A DNA stretch of 64,000 bases, taken from Puniceicoccaceae bacterium K14. Lineage in GTDB: Bacteria; Verrucomicrobiota; Verrucomicrobiia; Opitutales; Opitutaceae. The stretch covers positions 46,230-110,229 of the forward strand of contig JAKYXN010000010.1 in the NCBI GenBank assembly GCA_022538095.1. Direction: 5' to 3'. The notes under the pieces are model-generated. The model did no database searches, was not told where the DNA came from, and saw only the letters and a program-made list of their open reading frames with translations. A program made the position numbers and the translations under genes. This document shows positions 26,592 to 36,668 of the stretch, one piece after another (positions within the stretch are counted from its first letter, which is position 1; each line of letters begins with the position of its first letter).

Positions 26592-26625
26592 AAGGCCGAA
26601 TTCCTTTAGGGAGTTCGGCCTTTTT
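26592..26625. terminator. Terminator between convergent lyase-type genes
   Basis: AAGGCCGAA pairs with TTCGGCCTT, with inner pairing of TCC/GGGA, followed by a T run on the plus strand. On the minus strand the same hairpin ends in TTTCTT, so it may serve the convergent heparinase-type gene too. Confidence 0.85.
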
Positions 26626-26666
26626 GTTGAGGCTGCAAAATTAAAGTGGATGTCGATTGGTGAGTA

Positions 26667-29600
26667 TCAGAATGTTTTTTCTTCTCGAATGAGTGTTCCT
26701 TCAAGGTATTCGGTAGCGACGACCTGAACTGATTCGGTGTCACTGTCCAAATTAGAGATACTGATTTTTTGAACGCGCCCATCTCGGAGTTTAACAATCA
26801 GTTCGTCAGCATTCTCAGCAGTTACTGACTCGATCATAGACTGCTCTTCGTAGGGTTCGACAACTGCTAGATAGCGGGCTGCCGAACCGTGACTACGCAC
26901 TGCCATTGTTTTTAATCGCGAGTTTTCATCGCCCATTGGAAAATCACTTCCTATTTTAGCTTCGAACGCGACGGCGTCCAGATTTGATATGTCTACCTTT
27001 ATCTTGGCGGCTAGCTCTAGATTTTTCGGCATTCCAGGAGTTGAGTTCGGTAGGAGCTCTCCCTGAATTTTAATCGGCCCATTATAATAGTCCATGCCTT
27101 CATTTTCTGGAACAAGAACGTTTTCGTATTCAATAGGAAGTGATGAAATGAATACTTCGGATTTATCCTTGAGGATGAGGCGTGCGTCTCCCCAAAAAAT
27201 GGTATTGTTGTTGGAATTCCCTTCAATTTTTGTAGTCAACTCCAGTGTCTTTTTACCCGACACATCGACGGAGATATTCTGGCTTCCGAGGATCCATGCA
27301 CCCGTCTTTTCATCAATTTGCGTTTCGCCGTCTGCGATTACTGAATAGGAAAGTTTCTTATTTACGTAGAAGCCTTCGGGAGAGGTACCGATCATTATTT
27401 CGTTTTCTTGTGGCCAGGCGTTGAAAACGTCTATCTTCAAAGGACCTTCTAAACTATGCGGAAGGCGAACGCCTTCGTTGTCGCAGCCTTCACCCCAGCA
27501 CATTTCGAATTGAGTGCGCGACGTGCCTTTGGTCGAATACCAATCGCAATCGGTAACGAACTGAGCACTGCCTAGAGGATCAGTATTCATTTGGCTGCTA
27601 TGTCGCAAGTAGGACTTAGATTTAGCGGTGATATCTTTAAAGCCCTTTGCTTGGAACATCCAATCAAATTGGCGTTCTTCCTTCGCCTTCAAGAAATCTG
27701 CGAGGACGACATAGTCGTCCATTACGACCATCAAGCGACGTTGCATGATGGGTTCAGTGTGGCCTGTCACTTCGCCGTATTCAGGCGGGTTTTTGGGTGA
27801 TTTTATGGTCCGACCTTCTTCCCACATTTTTTCGGCGAAAGTCTGCTCTGGTTTGTAGTGGATCCCGCCATATGGAGGATAGGCCCAAGGGGAATTGGTT
27901 TCAACGACTGTGGCCTGCATCATACTTCCTGTGTGAAAAAGTGAGCGTTCGTTTTCCACTGGCAATTGCATCTTCTCGTCGACGACAACCATATTTTTGT
28001 TGATGGAAGTTTGTTTGAGGAATTTGTAGAGGTAACTGCCGTAACTATACCAATACATGAGTGTGCCGTAGAAACTGCGACCATAGCGCATCATGCTAAC
28101 AAGATTGGTTCGATCAAAGTGGCCGTGGTAGCCGCCATGTGATCCGTAGTGCATAGTAGCCTGAATTTGTTCTCGCTGTTCTCGACCTTCAGTTTGGGAG
28201 CGTAATTGCACCATCCCCATATTATCAGCGTAAGCGGAGATTTTCATCTTTTCCGAGGTTATATTAGGCAAGTCTGGAACGCCGTATAGGAGATCTCGTG
28301 TGTCGCCTCGATTGATGATTGCTGCGTATTCTAGATCTCGATACAAGTAGTAAGCGAGTTCGTAGGGCTTGCCGGAGACTTTGCCCTCAAGGGCATCGTT
28401 GATCGCTGGAAGGACACCTCTAAAATCAAGGAAGGGGATAGAGGCGTCCCACATGTCTTTGATGCCAATATTGTTGCGTTCGATATTACCCCATTTTTCG
28501 AATGACATTCCGTATTTACCACTGACTCTTCTACTTGCTAGGAGAGAAAAATGTTCTGTGGTTCCAAGAGGGAAAGTCATGTCCTTGAAGTTGATTCCCC
28601 ATGGTTGAAGGGCGATGGAAACTTCGGAAAATTGAGTTGCTACCCATGTGTTGTATCCAACGGAGCATTCATACCACCAACCGTCGCTCATAATGCCGTG
28701 TTCTAAGTGAGCGTACACACCTGTGGGAGAGGACAGCAATTGGTCGATAAGATGCCAATCTTGGAGATTGAGGGCGCAATAGAGAGCAGCGTGGATTTCG
28801 GCTATGTTCCAATTACTTATGGCCCCCCGTGTGTTGCCTTGGATCGTGCGCTCTGTGAATAGTCGAAAGGTGTCTTCGATTTGTTGAGCGTTTTGTTCGG
28901 TGATTATCTCGCAATCACGGATCAAATCGTAGGCACGTCCGGCTGCTTGCCAGAATTTGCCTTCTCCGACGAATGAATTGCTGCATCCGACGAAGGTTGC
29001 GGGGTAGCCGTATGCTGGATTGCTAACTTCTAGTAAAACCTTTAAGCATTTTTGGGCGTATTCGTTTTTTCCGGTCAACTGGTATGCGATCCCGGTATTT
29101 AGGAAGTCGCGCTCGTGAACCTTGATCACAGGCTTTCCTAGAAGGGGGACTCCTTCTTTCAATGATTTTGTCTTGGCTTCGGGGACCTGCCATTTGGTGG
29201 CTGTGCTTTCGTAGCGTTCCAATCCTTTTTGAGCCCATTCGTATTTATCTATTTTCTGCTTAACTTCTTGCCACCTGTCTTCGGTAAAAACGATGTTGGG
29301 GGTGGGTACGCGAACGGCAGTGGTGAACTCCAAGGTTTCGACTGAGGCACCTTGACCGTTAGCAATGGCTTTAATGATTTGCTTTTCACGGATACCGGTA
29401 GGGAGTTTAGCAGGGATATCTATGGTCAGAGTGCAGACCTGTATTTCGCTAGGAGCGAGATCGAGGCGCTGTGGTTCGATAGTGGCAGCCATCGATTCCC
29501 ATCCCTCTGTTTCGACACGAAGTTGCACGCTTTGGTCAAGACTTGTGGTATTCCCGACTTTAAATTCGTAGGAGACTGTACTGCCCGCATCGGACGATTT

Positions 29601-30164
29601 TCCTAGTGTCTCAGCATTCAAGGCGATGTTACGTCCTTGGGTGACTTTGACGTTGCTTAACTGAAAACTGGGCGCGGTATCTGATTGAAAGCTGAGCTCA
29701 ACGTGTTTTATCGCGAAGAGTGTTCCCCACTTTTGACCGGCGTCGATGTCGAACATTTCCCAGGGTATGTAGATTGAGTGTTTACCGGATCCAGAAACTC
29801 TCACCTTGGCCGTGCTTATAGGGTTGGACTCTGGATAGTCCTTGGGGTCGACTTTGAGAACAGCAGTAATGTCAGTGCTTGTGTCAGCTTTTGTGGTAAG
29901 CTCAAATGCCAGCCCCGAGTAGTTTGTCCAATCTGCAGAATCGCCGTAGTAATTTCGGCCTATATTTGGAAAGTAAATACGGTTTTGATTTGAGTAAGTG
30001 AAAGACACGCGATCCCCACTTTTTACGGTAGCCGTCTGCTTCTTGATTTTAGTGATCCCCGACCAGTCGGAGAAGTCGGGGTTTCCGACGAATTCCGTTG
30101 TTTGAGCGTTCGCGAGGGAAGCTATTAGAAAGACTGCGAGAACTGATAGTATTTTCCGATGCAT
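26667..30164 (-). CDS. Heparinase II/III-type polysaccharide lyase, large multidomain
   Basis: A 1165-residue protein with a signal peptide (residues 1-20, ending SLANA). Residues 22-185 form a beta-rich, CBM-like domain. Residues 190-285 resemble the NEW3-type domain found beside carbohydrate modules. Residues 300-640 are an alpha/alpha toroid containing NWNIAEIHAALYCAL. The heparinase II/III beta-sandwich follows, with the catalytic-type block HYGSHGGYHGHFDRTN at about 669-684. Such lyases cleave uronate-linked polysaccharides by beta-elimination. It is divergent from the first GH95 gene, with a candidate LacI operator between them. The exact PL family and substrate are unknown; the length is greater than most relatives. 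Confidence 0.78.
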   Translation of the reverse strand: MHRKILSVLAVFLIASLANAQTTEFVGNPDFSDWSGITKIKKQTATVKSGDRVSFTYSNQNRIYFPNIGRNYYGDSADWTNYSGLAFELTTKADTSTDITAVLKVDPKDYPESNPISTAKVRVSGSGKHSIYIPWEMFDIDAGQKWGTLFAIKHVELSFQSDTAPSFQLSNVKVTQGRNIALNAETLGKSSDAGSTVSYEFKVGNTTSLDQSVQLRVETEGWESMAATIEPQRLDLAPSEIQVCTLTIDIPAKLPTGIREKQIIKAIANGQGASVETLEFTTAVRVPTPNIVFTEDRWQEVKQKIDKYEWAQKGLERYESTATKWQVPEAKTKSLKEGVPLLGKPVIKVHERDFLNTGIAYQLTGKNEYAQKCLKVLLEVSNPAYGYPATFVGCSNSFVGEGKFWQAAGRAYDLIRDCEIITEQNAQQIEDTFRLFTERTIQGNTRGAISNWNIAEIHAALYCALNLQDWHLIDQLLSSPTGVYAHLEHGIMSDGWWYECSVGYNTWVATQFSEVSIALQPWGINFKDMTFPLGTTEHFSLLASRRVSGKYGMSFEKWGNIERNNIGIKDMWDASIPFLDFRGVLPAINDALEGKVSGKPYELAYYLYRDLEYAAIINRGDTRDLLYGVPDLPNITSEKMKISAYADNMGMVQLRSQTEGREQREQIQATMHYGSHGGYHGHFDRTNLVSMMRYGRSFYGTLMYWYSYGSYLYKFLKQTSINKNMVVVDEKMQLPVENERSLFHTGSMMQATVVETNSPWAYPPYGGIHYKPEQTFAEKMWEEGRTIKSPKNPPEYGEVTGHTEPIMQRRLMVVMDDYVVLADFLKAKEERQFDWMFQAKGFKDITAKSKSYLRHSSQMNTDPLGSAQFVTDCDWYSTKGTSRTQFEMCWGEGCDNEGVRLPHSLEGPLKIDVFNAWPQENEIMIGTSPEGFYVNKKLSYSVIADGETQIDEKTGAWILGSQNISVDVSGKKTLELTTKIEGNSNNNTIFWGDARLILKDKSEVFISSLPIEYENVLVPENEGMDYYNGPIKIQGELLPNSTPGMPKNLELAAKIKVDISNLDAVAFEAKIGSDFPMGDENSRLKTMAVRSHGSAARYLAVVEPYEEQSMIESVTAENADELIVKLRDGRVQKISISNLDSDTESVQVVATEYLEGTLIREEKTF

Positions 30165-30268
30165 TGAATGTAAGATAGAAAATGGGGGTTATAAGGGGCG
30201 ATTGTTTTTGGGGAATTCCGCGATTGCAAAGCCTAAACTCTGCTAGAGGCAGGCGAGTGGTTTACATT

Positions 30269-30284
30269 GTTAACAGGTTAGCTT
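30269..30284. promoter_or_regulatory. Candidate LacI-family operator, site 2
   Basis: GTTAACAGGTTAGCTT carries the same core as the sites at 22880 and 43322. It lies in the 237-base divergent spacer between the heparinase-type gene (start 30164) and the GH95 gene (start 30402), so one operator could control both. Nothing else of note was seen in the spacer. Confidence 0.6.
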
Positions 30285-30401
30285 AGGAAATGCTTGGTCG
30301 ACTTTTATCGAAGAGATATGTTCTTATCTTTAGTAGGTATTCGACTTTTATAGTTTACCGATATCTCCCATCATTCATTTACTATCCCGATATCAAGCCC
30401 T

Positions 30402-32789
30402 ATGTATAGATCGCTTTTAAAAATGTGCTTACCTTTATTTTCCATTATGGCAGTAGCTGAATCGAAATACGTCCCACCTGAAGAACTTTATAACCCAACG
30501 AACAATTTTGAGTTAATTGATTCTGCTCCAGCTCCTGAGGAGTCCTTAACTTTGTGGTATCGCAAACCAGCGGCAAAATGGGAGTCGGAAGCTTTGCCAG
30601 TAGGCAATGGTCGTTTGGCGGCGATGGTTTTCGGCGGTGTCAACGATGAACGGATTCAATTTAACGAAGAAACACTCTGGGATGGCGAGCCGATTGATTA
30701 TACAAATCCAGATGCCCTAGAAGCTTTGCCTGAGGTACAGCGCTTGTTATTCGAAGGGAAGAATGCGGAGGCGACTGAGCTCGCGGGTAAAGCGATGATG
30801 GGGAGCCCGCACAAGATTAAGTCGTATCAGACATTTGGTGAGATTTTGTTCGATTTTCCGGATGCCGAAGAAGTTTCTGGATACCGCCGCGACTTGGATT
30901 TGACTACTGCCGTTAGCCGCGTCCAATACACGGTAGAGGGTGTTGACTACACAAGAGAGGTTTTCGCGAGCTCACCGGACCAAGCGATTGTAATTCACTT
31001 TGAAGCGAACCAACTGGGCAAAATAAATTTTTCCACTCGGTTTAGCCGTAGGGGAGCCACAGTTGAGTCGGGTCCGGATAATCGCCTTATCTTGAAGGGC
31101 AAGCTCGGTGTTGAATACGAAGCGCAGTTACTGCCATTGGTTACTGGCGGAACTGTCGAATGTAAAGACGGCGAGCTAAGCGTAAGCGACGCGAACGAGG
31201 TAACTCTATTGTTGGTGGCTGCGACTAGCTACAAAAATGCCACAGACATTTCGGGCGATGCCACTGCTCGGTGTGAGGAGGATTTGGATGCCATCGGCGG
31301 CAAACGTTATGATCAGATCAAGTCGGATCATATTGCGGATTACCAGGAGTTGTTCAACAGGGTGAAACTTGATCTAGGAAATTCGGACGCTGCGAAAATG
31401 CCAACTGATGAACGGATGCGCGCGATCAAGAACGGTGCAAGCGACACGCAGCTAGAGACATTGTATTTCCAATATGGACGCTATTTGTTGATCAGTAGCT
31501 CACGTCCTGGCGAATTGCCTGCCAACTTGCAGGGGAAATGGTGCCAGCACTACAAGGCGCCATGGAATAGCGATTACCATTTTAACATCAATGTGCAGAT
31601 GAACTATTGGTTGGCTCAAACAACCAATTTGGCTGAGTGCCATTTGCCGTACTTTGACTACTTGGAGAGCCTTGTGCCTTCGGGAAGCAAAACTGCAAAA
31701 GTGCACTACGGTGCCGATGGATGGGTGTTGCACCACCTATCAGATATCTTTGGCAAAACGACACCTGCGGATGGTGTTCACGGTGTTTGGCCGTTGGGAG
31801 CAGCTTGGTCGGTACGCGATTTTATGGAGTACTACCGCTTCAACGGAGATAAGGAATTTTTAGAAGAACGAGCGTATCCGATCATGAAGGACGCTGCTCG
31901 TTTTGTCCTAGATTTTCTTACTGAAGCTCCGGAGGGAGCTCCGGGGGCAGGGTACTTGGTAACGAACCCATCTCATTCTCCAGAAAATACATTTATCAAA
32001 GCGGATGGGACTGAGTCCGTATTCACGTATGCAGCCTCCATGGACTTGCAAATCGTGCACGACTTATTTGTTAGCTTGATTGAGGTGGGTGAAGTCTTAG
32101 ACTCAAAAGGTGGGTTTGATCGTAAATTCCGCAAAGAAGTAGAGGATGCGTTGGAAAAGCTGCAACCACTGCAAATCAGTGAGAAGACCGGGCGTTTGAT
32201 GGAGTGGATTGAGGACTATGAGGAGCGAGACCCTAAGCATCGTCATACTTCTCACTTGTTTGGGCTGCACCCAGGGCAACAGATCACTAAGAATGGGACG
32301 CCTGATCTTTATAATGCGGCTCGCAAGTCTCTCGAAGCTCGGGGCGATTTTGGCACGGGGTGGAGTATGGCGTGGAAGGTTAATTTCTGGGCGCGTTTCC
32401 ATGACGGTGACCATGCTCACATTTTGCTGACTAATTTGTTGAAGAAGGGTACTTTGGATAACCTCTTTGATACGCACCCTCCATTCCAAATTGACGGTAA
32501 CTTTGGTGGAACAGCGGCTATTGCTGAGATGTTGTTGCAAAGTCACGACGGCGAAGTCCATCTTTTGCCTGCCTTGCCTAAAGCATGGCCTGATGGATAC
32601 GTCCAAGGATTGAGAGCCCGGGGTGGCTTCGAGGTAGATATCGCTTGGAGAAATGGGACGCTTACCGAGGCTACGGTGCGCTCTTTGAATGGTAGTCCAT
32701 TTAAGGTTCGCTACGGAAACGATACTAGAGATCTAAGCTTGGAGAGCGGATCTGCGTACCATTGGAAAAACGAAAACACTGAGAATTGA
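30402..32789 (+). CDS. GH95 alpha-L-fucosidase (first copy)
   Basis: A 795-residue secreted enzyme with a short signal peptide (residues 1-20, ending MAVAES). The N-terminal beta domain starts [29 protein letters not shown] and has [11 protein letters not shown], typical of GH95. In the catalytic toroid, the Asn-rich [10 protein letters not shown] motif, Glu528 in HSPEN (expected general acid) and Asp698 in QIDGNFGG are present. GH95 enzymes invert alpha-1,2-linked L-fucose, and some act on L-galactose. It has its own terminator at 32826. A second GH95 at 40.5 kb differs around the acid motif (SPEHSHGG), so the two may prefer different linkages. Confidence 0.9.
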   Translation: MYRSLLKMCLPLFSIMAVAESKYVPPEELYNPTNNFELIDSAPAPEESLTLWYRKPAAKWESEALPVGNGRLAAMVFGGVNDERIQFNEETLWDGEPIDYTNPDALEALPEVQRLLFEGKNAEATELAGKAMMGSPHKIKSYQTFGEILFDFPDAEEVSGYRRDLDLTTAVSRVQYTVEGVDYTREVFASSPDQAIVIHFEANQLGKINFSTRFSRRGATVESGPDNRLILKGKLGVEYEAQLLPLVTGGTVECKDGELSVSDANEVTLLLVAATSYKNATDISGDATARCEEDLDAIGGKRYDQIKSDHIADYQELFNRVKLDLGNSDAAKMPTDERMRAIKNGASDTQLETLYFQYGRYLLISSSRPGELPANLQGKWCQHYKAPWNSDYHFNINVQMNYWLAQTTNLAECHLPYFDYLESLVPSGSKTAKVHYGADGWVLHHLSDIFGKTTPADGVHGVWPLGAAWSVRDFMEYYRFNGDKEFLEERAYPIMKDAARFVLDFLTEAPEGAPGAGYLVTNPSHSPENTFIKADGTESVFTYAASMDLQIVHDLFVSLIEVGEVLDSKGGFDRKFRKEVEDALEKLQPLQISEKTGRLMEWIEDYEERDPKHRHTSHLFGLHPGQQITKNGTPDLYNAARKSLEARGDFGTGWSMAWKVNFWARFHDGDHAHILLTNLLKKGTLDNLFDTHPPFQIDGNFGGTAAIAEMLLQSHDGEVHLLPALPKAWPDGYVQGLRARGGFEVDIAWRNGTLTEATVRSLNGSPFKVRYGNDTRDLSLESGSAYHWKNENTEN

Positions 32790-32825
32790 GTGTTTTTGCT
32801 TTTTTGAATCGGATCTTTTTTTAGA

Positions 32826-32860
32826 GGTCGAACTTTCGTTTAAAGTTCGGCCTTTTTTTT
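32826..32860 (+). terminator. Terminator after first GH95 gene
   Basis: GGTCGAACTTT and AAAGTTCGGCC form an 11-bp stem (one G-T pair) with a CGTTT loop, followed by eight T. Confidence 0.92.
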
Positions 32861-32901
32861 GATTAGTTCGCCGTGCGCTCTTGGCAATGGGGCGTGAATT
32901 A

Positions 32902-33804
32902 CTAGGTGTTTTTGTTGCGGAAGGTTCTTGGGGAACTGCCGATGGTTTTTCGAAATTGGCGGGTGAAGTAATTACTGTCGTTGAAGCCGATTTTGTAGGC
33001 GATTGCTGTAATTGAAAGATTTGTGTTTTTGAGAAGTTGTATCGATTTGTGGATACGAAGGTTTATGAGGTATTCGATTGGGGTTTCTCCGGTGGCTTTT
33101 CGGAATACCGTCAATAAATTGCTCTTGGACATGTGTGCGATTTCCGTGAGTTTCTCGATTGTCCAATTGGCGCTGAGATTATTCTCCATGGCTCCGATGA
33201 CTTTACCAACGCGAAGGAGCGCTTGGCTTTCGGTGGTTTCGACTTTGAGATATTGTCGAGAGAGGTAGACAATGAGTTCGAGGAGCTTGGCTCGTAAGTT
33301 GACTTCGTAGCCCGGCTCTTTCGTTTGGCACTCATGCTCCATTGCTATTAGAATGTCTTCCGCTTCGTTGAGTTCGCGGTGTTTCAGGTGGAGGTGGCTA
33401 GCAAAACGATGTTGGTGGCGATAGTTTGGCTCGAGAAGGAAGAGGGCAGAATATCCCGGCATTCGGCGGAGCTCGTTTTCTGGGAATCCAAGTTGATCTG
33501 GATTGAACATGACATTTATCAGTTCCAGGCCTTTACGGTCGTGGAAGTAGTGGCGTTGCTGTCCTTGGAGTAAAAATACGTCACCTGCTGTAATCGGGTG
33601 GCTTGTTCCTTCTAGGCATTGCATACCTTGCCCGCGTTTTACTATGAAAAGTTCCGAAAAGTCGTGGCAGTGCTCGATTTCCGTTAAATCGTGGGCGATT
33701 AAAGGGTCGTTTTTTTTAACGGCTGACGAAAAACTGCGACCTACCATAATAGGTATTCCAGTGAAGTCGAAATAGATAGAGCCATCGGCGGTGATTACTG
33801 ACAT
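32902..33804 (-). CDS. AraC-family transcriptional regulator
   Basis: A 300-residue regulator. Residues 30-130 form a cupin-type sensor domain (HDFSELFIVKRGQGMQCLEG, GDVFLLQGQQRHYF). Residues 195-300 hold the double helix-turn-helix AraC domain (WTIEKLTEIAHMSKSNLLTVFRKATGETPIEYLINLRIHKSIQLL, then ITAIAYKIGFNDSNYFTRQFRKTIGSSPRTFR). It is divergent from the GH31-MFS-GH141like-GH95 operon, which it probably activates in response to a sugar product. Direct repeats in the spacer at 33878 and 33989 are candidate binding sites. Confidence 0.92.
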   Translation of the reverse strand: MSVITADGSIYFDFTGIPIMVGRSFSSAVKKNDPLIAHDLTEIEHCHDFSELFIVKRGQGMQCLEGTSHPITAGDVFLLQGQQRHYFHDRKGLELINVMFNPDQLGFPENELRRMPGYSALFLLEPNYRHQHRFASHLHLKHRELNEAEDILIAMEHECQTKEPGYEVNLRAKLLELIVYLSRQYLKVETTESQALLRVGKVIGAMENNLSANWTIEKLTEIAHMSKSNLLTVFRKATGETPIEYLINLRIHKSIQLLKNTNLSITAIAYKIGFNDSNYFTRQFRKTIGSSPRTFRNKNT

Positions 33805-33877
33805 TTATTGATGTGTTCTATGATGCTGGTTTTGTTATCTGAAATCGAACAAAAAATGACTTGCCGTGATCTTTGGG

Positions 33878-34000
33878 CAAATTCGAATTGTTTGTCCGAA
33901 TGAGTAGCTGGAGAAATGTAACGGGTGCCATTTTTAGGCGAATATCCTATGTGAAAAGGCTACTAAAAGTAGGGTGCTTTTCTCCGCTCAATTCGAACTG
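33878..34000. promoter_or_regulatory. Direct repeats in the araC / GH31 divergent spacer
   Basis: CAAATTCGAATTG at 33878-33890 and CAATTCGAACTG at 33989-34000 share AATTCGAAYTG. A CTTTGGG lies beside each, before the first repeat (33871) and after the second (34006). Repeated half-sites are typical of AraC-type regulators. They sit in the 336-base region between araC and the GH31 gene, which holds no credible gene. Confidence 0.45.
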
Positions 34001-34140
34001 ATCTTCTTTGGGTGAACGTTGTCGAACCTATTTGCAGCGTTTTTGGACTATTGTGCTGGTTCTTTGGCATATTCTTAAGGTTTGAGTGGGGTAATTATGT
34101 TTAACTGTTCAACCCGCCAGATACAATCTGATTACCTCTT

Positions 34141-36597
34141 ATGTATTCTTGTCATACCCACCTTTCCTTTTGTGAATTTGTTGATGGAGAGCGTTCTCTC
34201 CGGATCGCCTTTGTTACTTCGTCGATCGTACGTGTTTCGTATATTGAGGGTAGAGCGTTTGTAGATGCGGAAAGTCAAATTGTTACAGCGAACTCTGATT
34301 TCGAAGAATTCGAGGTATCTGAAGAGGAGACGTTTTATCGGATCGTCACCGCGGCTTTAGAAGTGAGGGTGTCGAAGTCGAGTGGGGCACTTTCCTATTT
34401 GGACAAGGAAGGAAAGGTGCTACACAAAGAGCCGGAACGCGGTGGTCGGACTCTTGTTTCGAAACCATTGTACCGAAACGTGTACGATAAAGATGCAACC
34501 GTGGTCATTGGGAGCAATGTCGATGGGGCTCGGGCGGAGTCGGAAGCTTCCGAGCGGGAGTTCGTCCGGGATGTTTTCGAGGCTAAAATCGAGTTTTGTT
34601 TTTCAGATGACGAAGCCATTTTTGGGCTTGGTTCTCATGAGGAAGGCTATGGAAATTTAAGAGGGAAATCGCAGCAGTTATACCAACAAAATATGAAGGC
34701 TGTAGTTCCCTGTGTGGTATCGACCAAGGGCTATGGACTTTTGTGGGATTGTTCGTCGTTGATGGTTTTTCATGATGATGCTCAAGGTAGTTTCGTTTGG
34801 GCTGATTGCGTAGACCAAATCGATACCTATTTTATTGGAGGAGGTGATGCGTCCGCGGTGGCTCGAAACTATTATAGTTTGACTGGAGCTCCGCCAATGT
34901 TGCCTCGGGCTGCGTTTGGCTATACTCAGTCTAAGGAGCGTTACGTGAATCCTGAAGAAATGTTGGAGGTGGCTCGTGAATACCGTCGCCGTGAAATCCC
35001 TTTGGATACGATTGTTCTAGATTGGAAGTCATGGCCTGATGGCGCTGGATGGGGGCAGAAGTCGTTTGATCCAGCTCGGTTTCCTAATCCAGCTGCGTTC
35101 ATTGAAGAACTTCACTCTTTGAACGTTAAATTGATGGTTTCAATTTGGCCTATCATGTCTGGCGAGTGCGCAAATCAAGTTGAGCTGCGCGAGCAGGGGT
35201 TAATGCTGGGGAATCAGTCGACCTACAACGCCTATGATGCCGAAGCTCGCCGTGTTTATTGGGAGCAGGCACGCGAGGGTCTTTTTAAGAATGGTGTGGA
35301 TGCGTGGTGGTGTGATTGCACTGAACCGTTGGAAGCGGATTGGGAAGGGATTGTTAAGCCGGAGTCCCACTTAAGACTGTTTACGAATACGGAAAAAGCG
35401 AAACAGTATATCGACGAGGATAAGCTGTTGACGTATTCACTTCATCACTCTGAAGGAATCTATAGTGGGCAGCGGGCGACTACCAATGATAAGCGTGTAT
35501 TTAACCTCACTCGTTCTTCTTATGCGGGGCAGCATCGTTATAGTACGGTCACCTGGTCGGGCGATATTTGCGCGACATGGGAGGTGTATCGTCGATCTAT
35601 TCCAGAGGGTGTGAATTTTTGCGCAACCGGAGAGCCGTATTGGACGGTAGATATTGGGGCATTTTTTATTAAAAACGATCCGGAATGTTGGTTCTGGAGT
35701 GGTGACTATGAGGACGGGTGCCGTGGACTTGCTCCTCAAAGTGGGACTGAGCCGGATCCGGCGGATACGGGATGTACTGATTTGGGATACTGGGAATTGT
35801 ATACTCGGTGGTTACAGTATGGGTGTTTCCTGCCTATGTTTAGATCGCATGGAACGGATGCTCCGCGTGAAATTTGGCGATTTGGCGAAGAGGGGGAACG
35901 ATTCTATGATGTGATCGCTAAGTACATCCGGCTTCGATATGAATTTCTACCCTATATCTATTCAGTATCAGCCGGAGTGGCAGATTCCGGGCTTGCACTG
36001 CTACGTCCTGTGGCGATGCAATTTCCAAAGGATCGCAGGACTTTTGATTTGACGGATCAATACCTATTTGGGCCGAGCTTGATGGTTTGTCCAGTGATAC
36101 AACCGATGTATTATGATCGTGGATCTCGAGTAATCGAAGACGTGGATAAGTCGCGATCGGTTTATTTGCCTGAGGGCGAAGGCTGGTATGACTATTGGAC
36201 AGGCAAGTTTAACAACGGAGGGCAAGAGATTGTATCAAATGCGCCTTTGGAGACTATTCCGTTGTATGTTCCCGCAGGTTCGATTTTGTTGAAAGGGAAG
36301 AGTCTCCAGCATGCGAATGACCAGCTAGCCGCTCCTCTGGAGATTCACATTTATGCGGGAGCTGATACGTCGTTCGTTTGGTATGAAGATTTTGGAGACG
36401 GATATGCGTATGAGGAGGGAGAATGCTCTCGTGTAACCATGAATTGGGTTGAAGACAGTCAGAAGCTGAGTCTGTCTAAGCGTGAAGGCGTTTTCGGTGG
36501 GTTGCACTCTTCTAGGTCAATTATCGTCAAAATTTACAGGCAAACCGGGGTGGAAGACAGAGCTATAGAGTATCATGGAGACGCGCTTGAGCTATGA
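34141..36597 (+). CDS. GH31 glycoside hydrolase (alpha-xylosidase/alpha-glucosidase type)
   Basis: An 818-residue enzyme without a signal peptide, so probably cytoplasmic, acting on imported oligosaccharides. The retaining-enzyme nucleophile is the Asp in DAWWCDCTEPLE, and the acid/base Asp lies in TWSGDICATWE. FRSHGTDAPREIW and a C-terminal DUF5110-like domain (about 720-800) complete the family. It starts a four-gene operon with 71, 5 and 26 bases between genes, divergent from araC. GH31 includes alpha-xylosidases, alpha-glucosidases, alpha-galactosidases and sulfoquinovosidases; the substrate is not fixed by sequence. In a fucan locus an alpha-linked side sugar is likely. Confidence 0.9.
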   Translation: MYSCHTHLSFCEFVDGERSLRIAFVTSSIVRVSYIEGRAFVDAESQIVTANSDFEEFEVSEEETFYRIVTAALEVRVSKSSGALSYLDKEGKVLHKEPERGGRTLVSKPLYRNVYDKDATVVIGSNVDGARAESEASEREFVRDVFEAKIEFCFSDDEAIFGLGSHEEGYGNLRGKSQQLYQQNMKAVVPCVVSTKGYGLLWDCSSLMVFHDDAQGSFVWADCVDQIDTYFIGGGDASAVARNYYSLTGAPPMLPRAAFGYTQSKERYVNPEEMLEVAREYRRREIPLDTIVLDWKSWPDGAGWGQKSFDPARFPNPAAFIEELHSLNVKLMVSIWPIMSGECANQVELREQGLMLGNQSTYNAYDAEARRVYWEQAREGLFKNGVDAWWCDCTEPLEADWEGIVKPESHLRLFTNTEKAKQYIDEDKLLTYSLHHSEGIYSGQRATTNDKRVFNLTRSSYAGQHRYSTVTWSGDICATWEVYRRSIPEGVNFCATGEPYWTVDIGAFFIKNDPECWFWSGDYEDGCRGLAPQSGTEPDPADTGCTDLGYWELYTRWLQYGCFLPMFRSHGTDAPREIWRFGEEGERFYDVIAKYIRLRYEFLPYIYSVSAGVADSGLALLRPVAMQFPKDRRTFDLTDQYLFGPSLMVCPVIQPMYYDRGSRVIEDVDKSRSVYLPEGEGWYDYWTGKFNNGGQEIVSNAPLETIPLYVPAGSILLKGKSLQHANDQLAAPLEIHIYAGADTSFVWYEDFGDGYAYEEGECSRVTMNWVEDSQKLSLSKREGVFGGLHSSRSIIVKIYRQTGVEDRAIEYHGDALEL

Positions 36598-36668
36598 GTT
36601 GCGGTGTCATGATTTGTGACGTTGTTAGTGCCGTGTGGTGATCTTTCGAAATTTAAACAAACTTTCTA

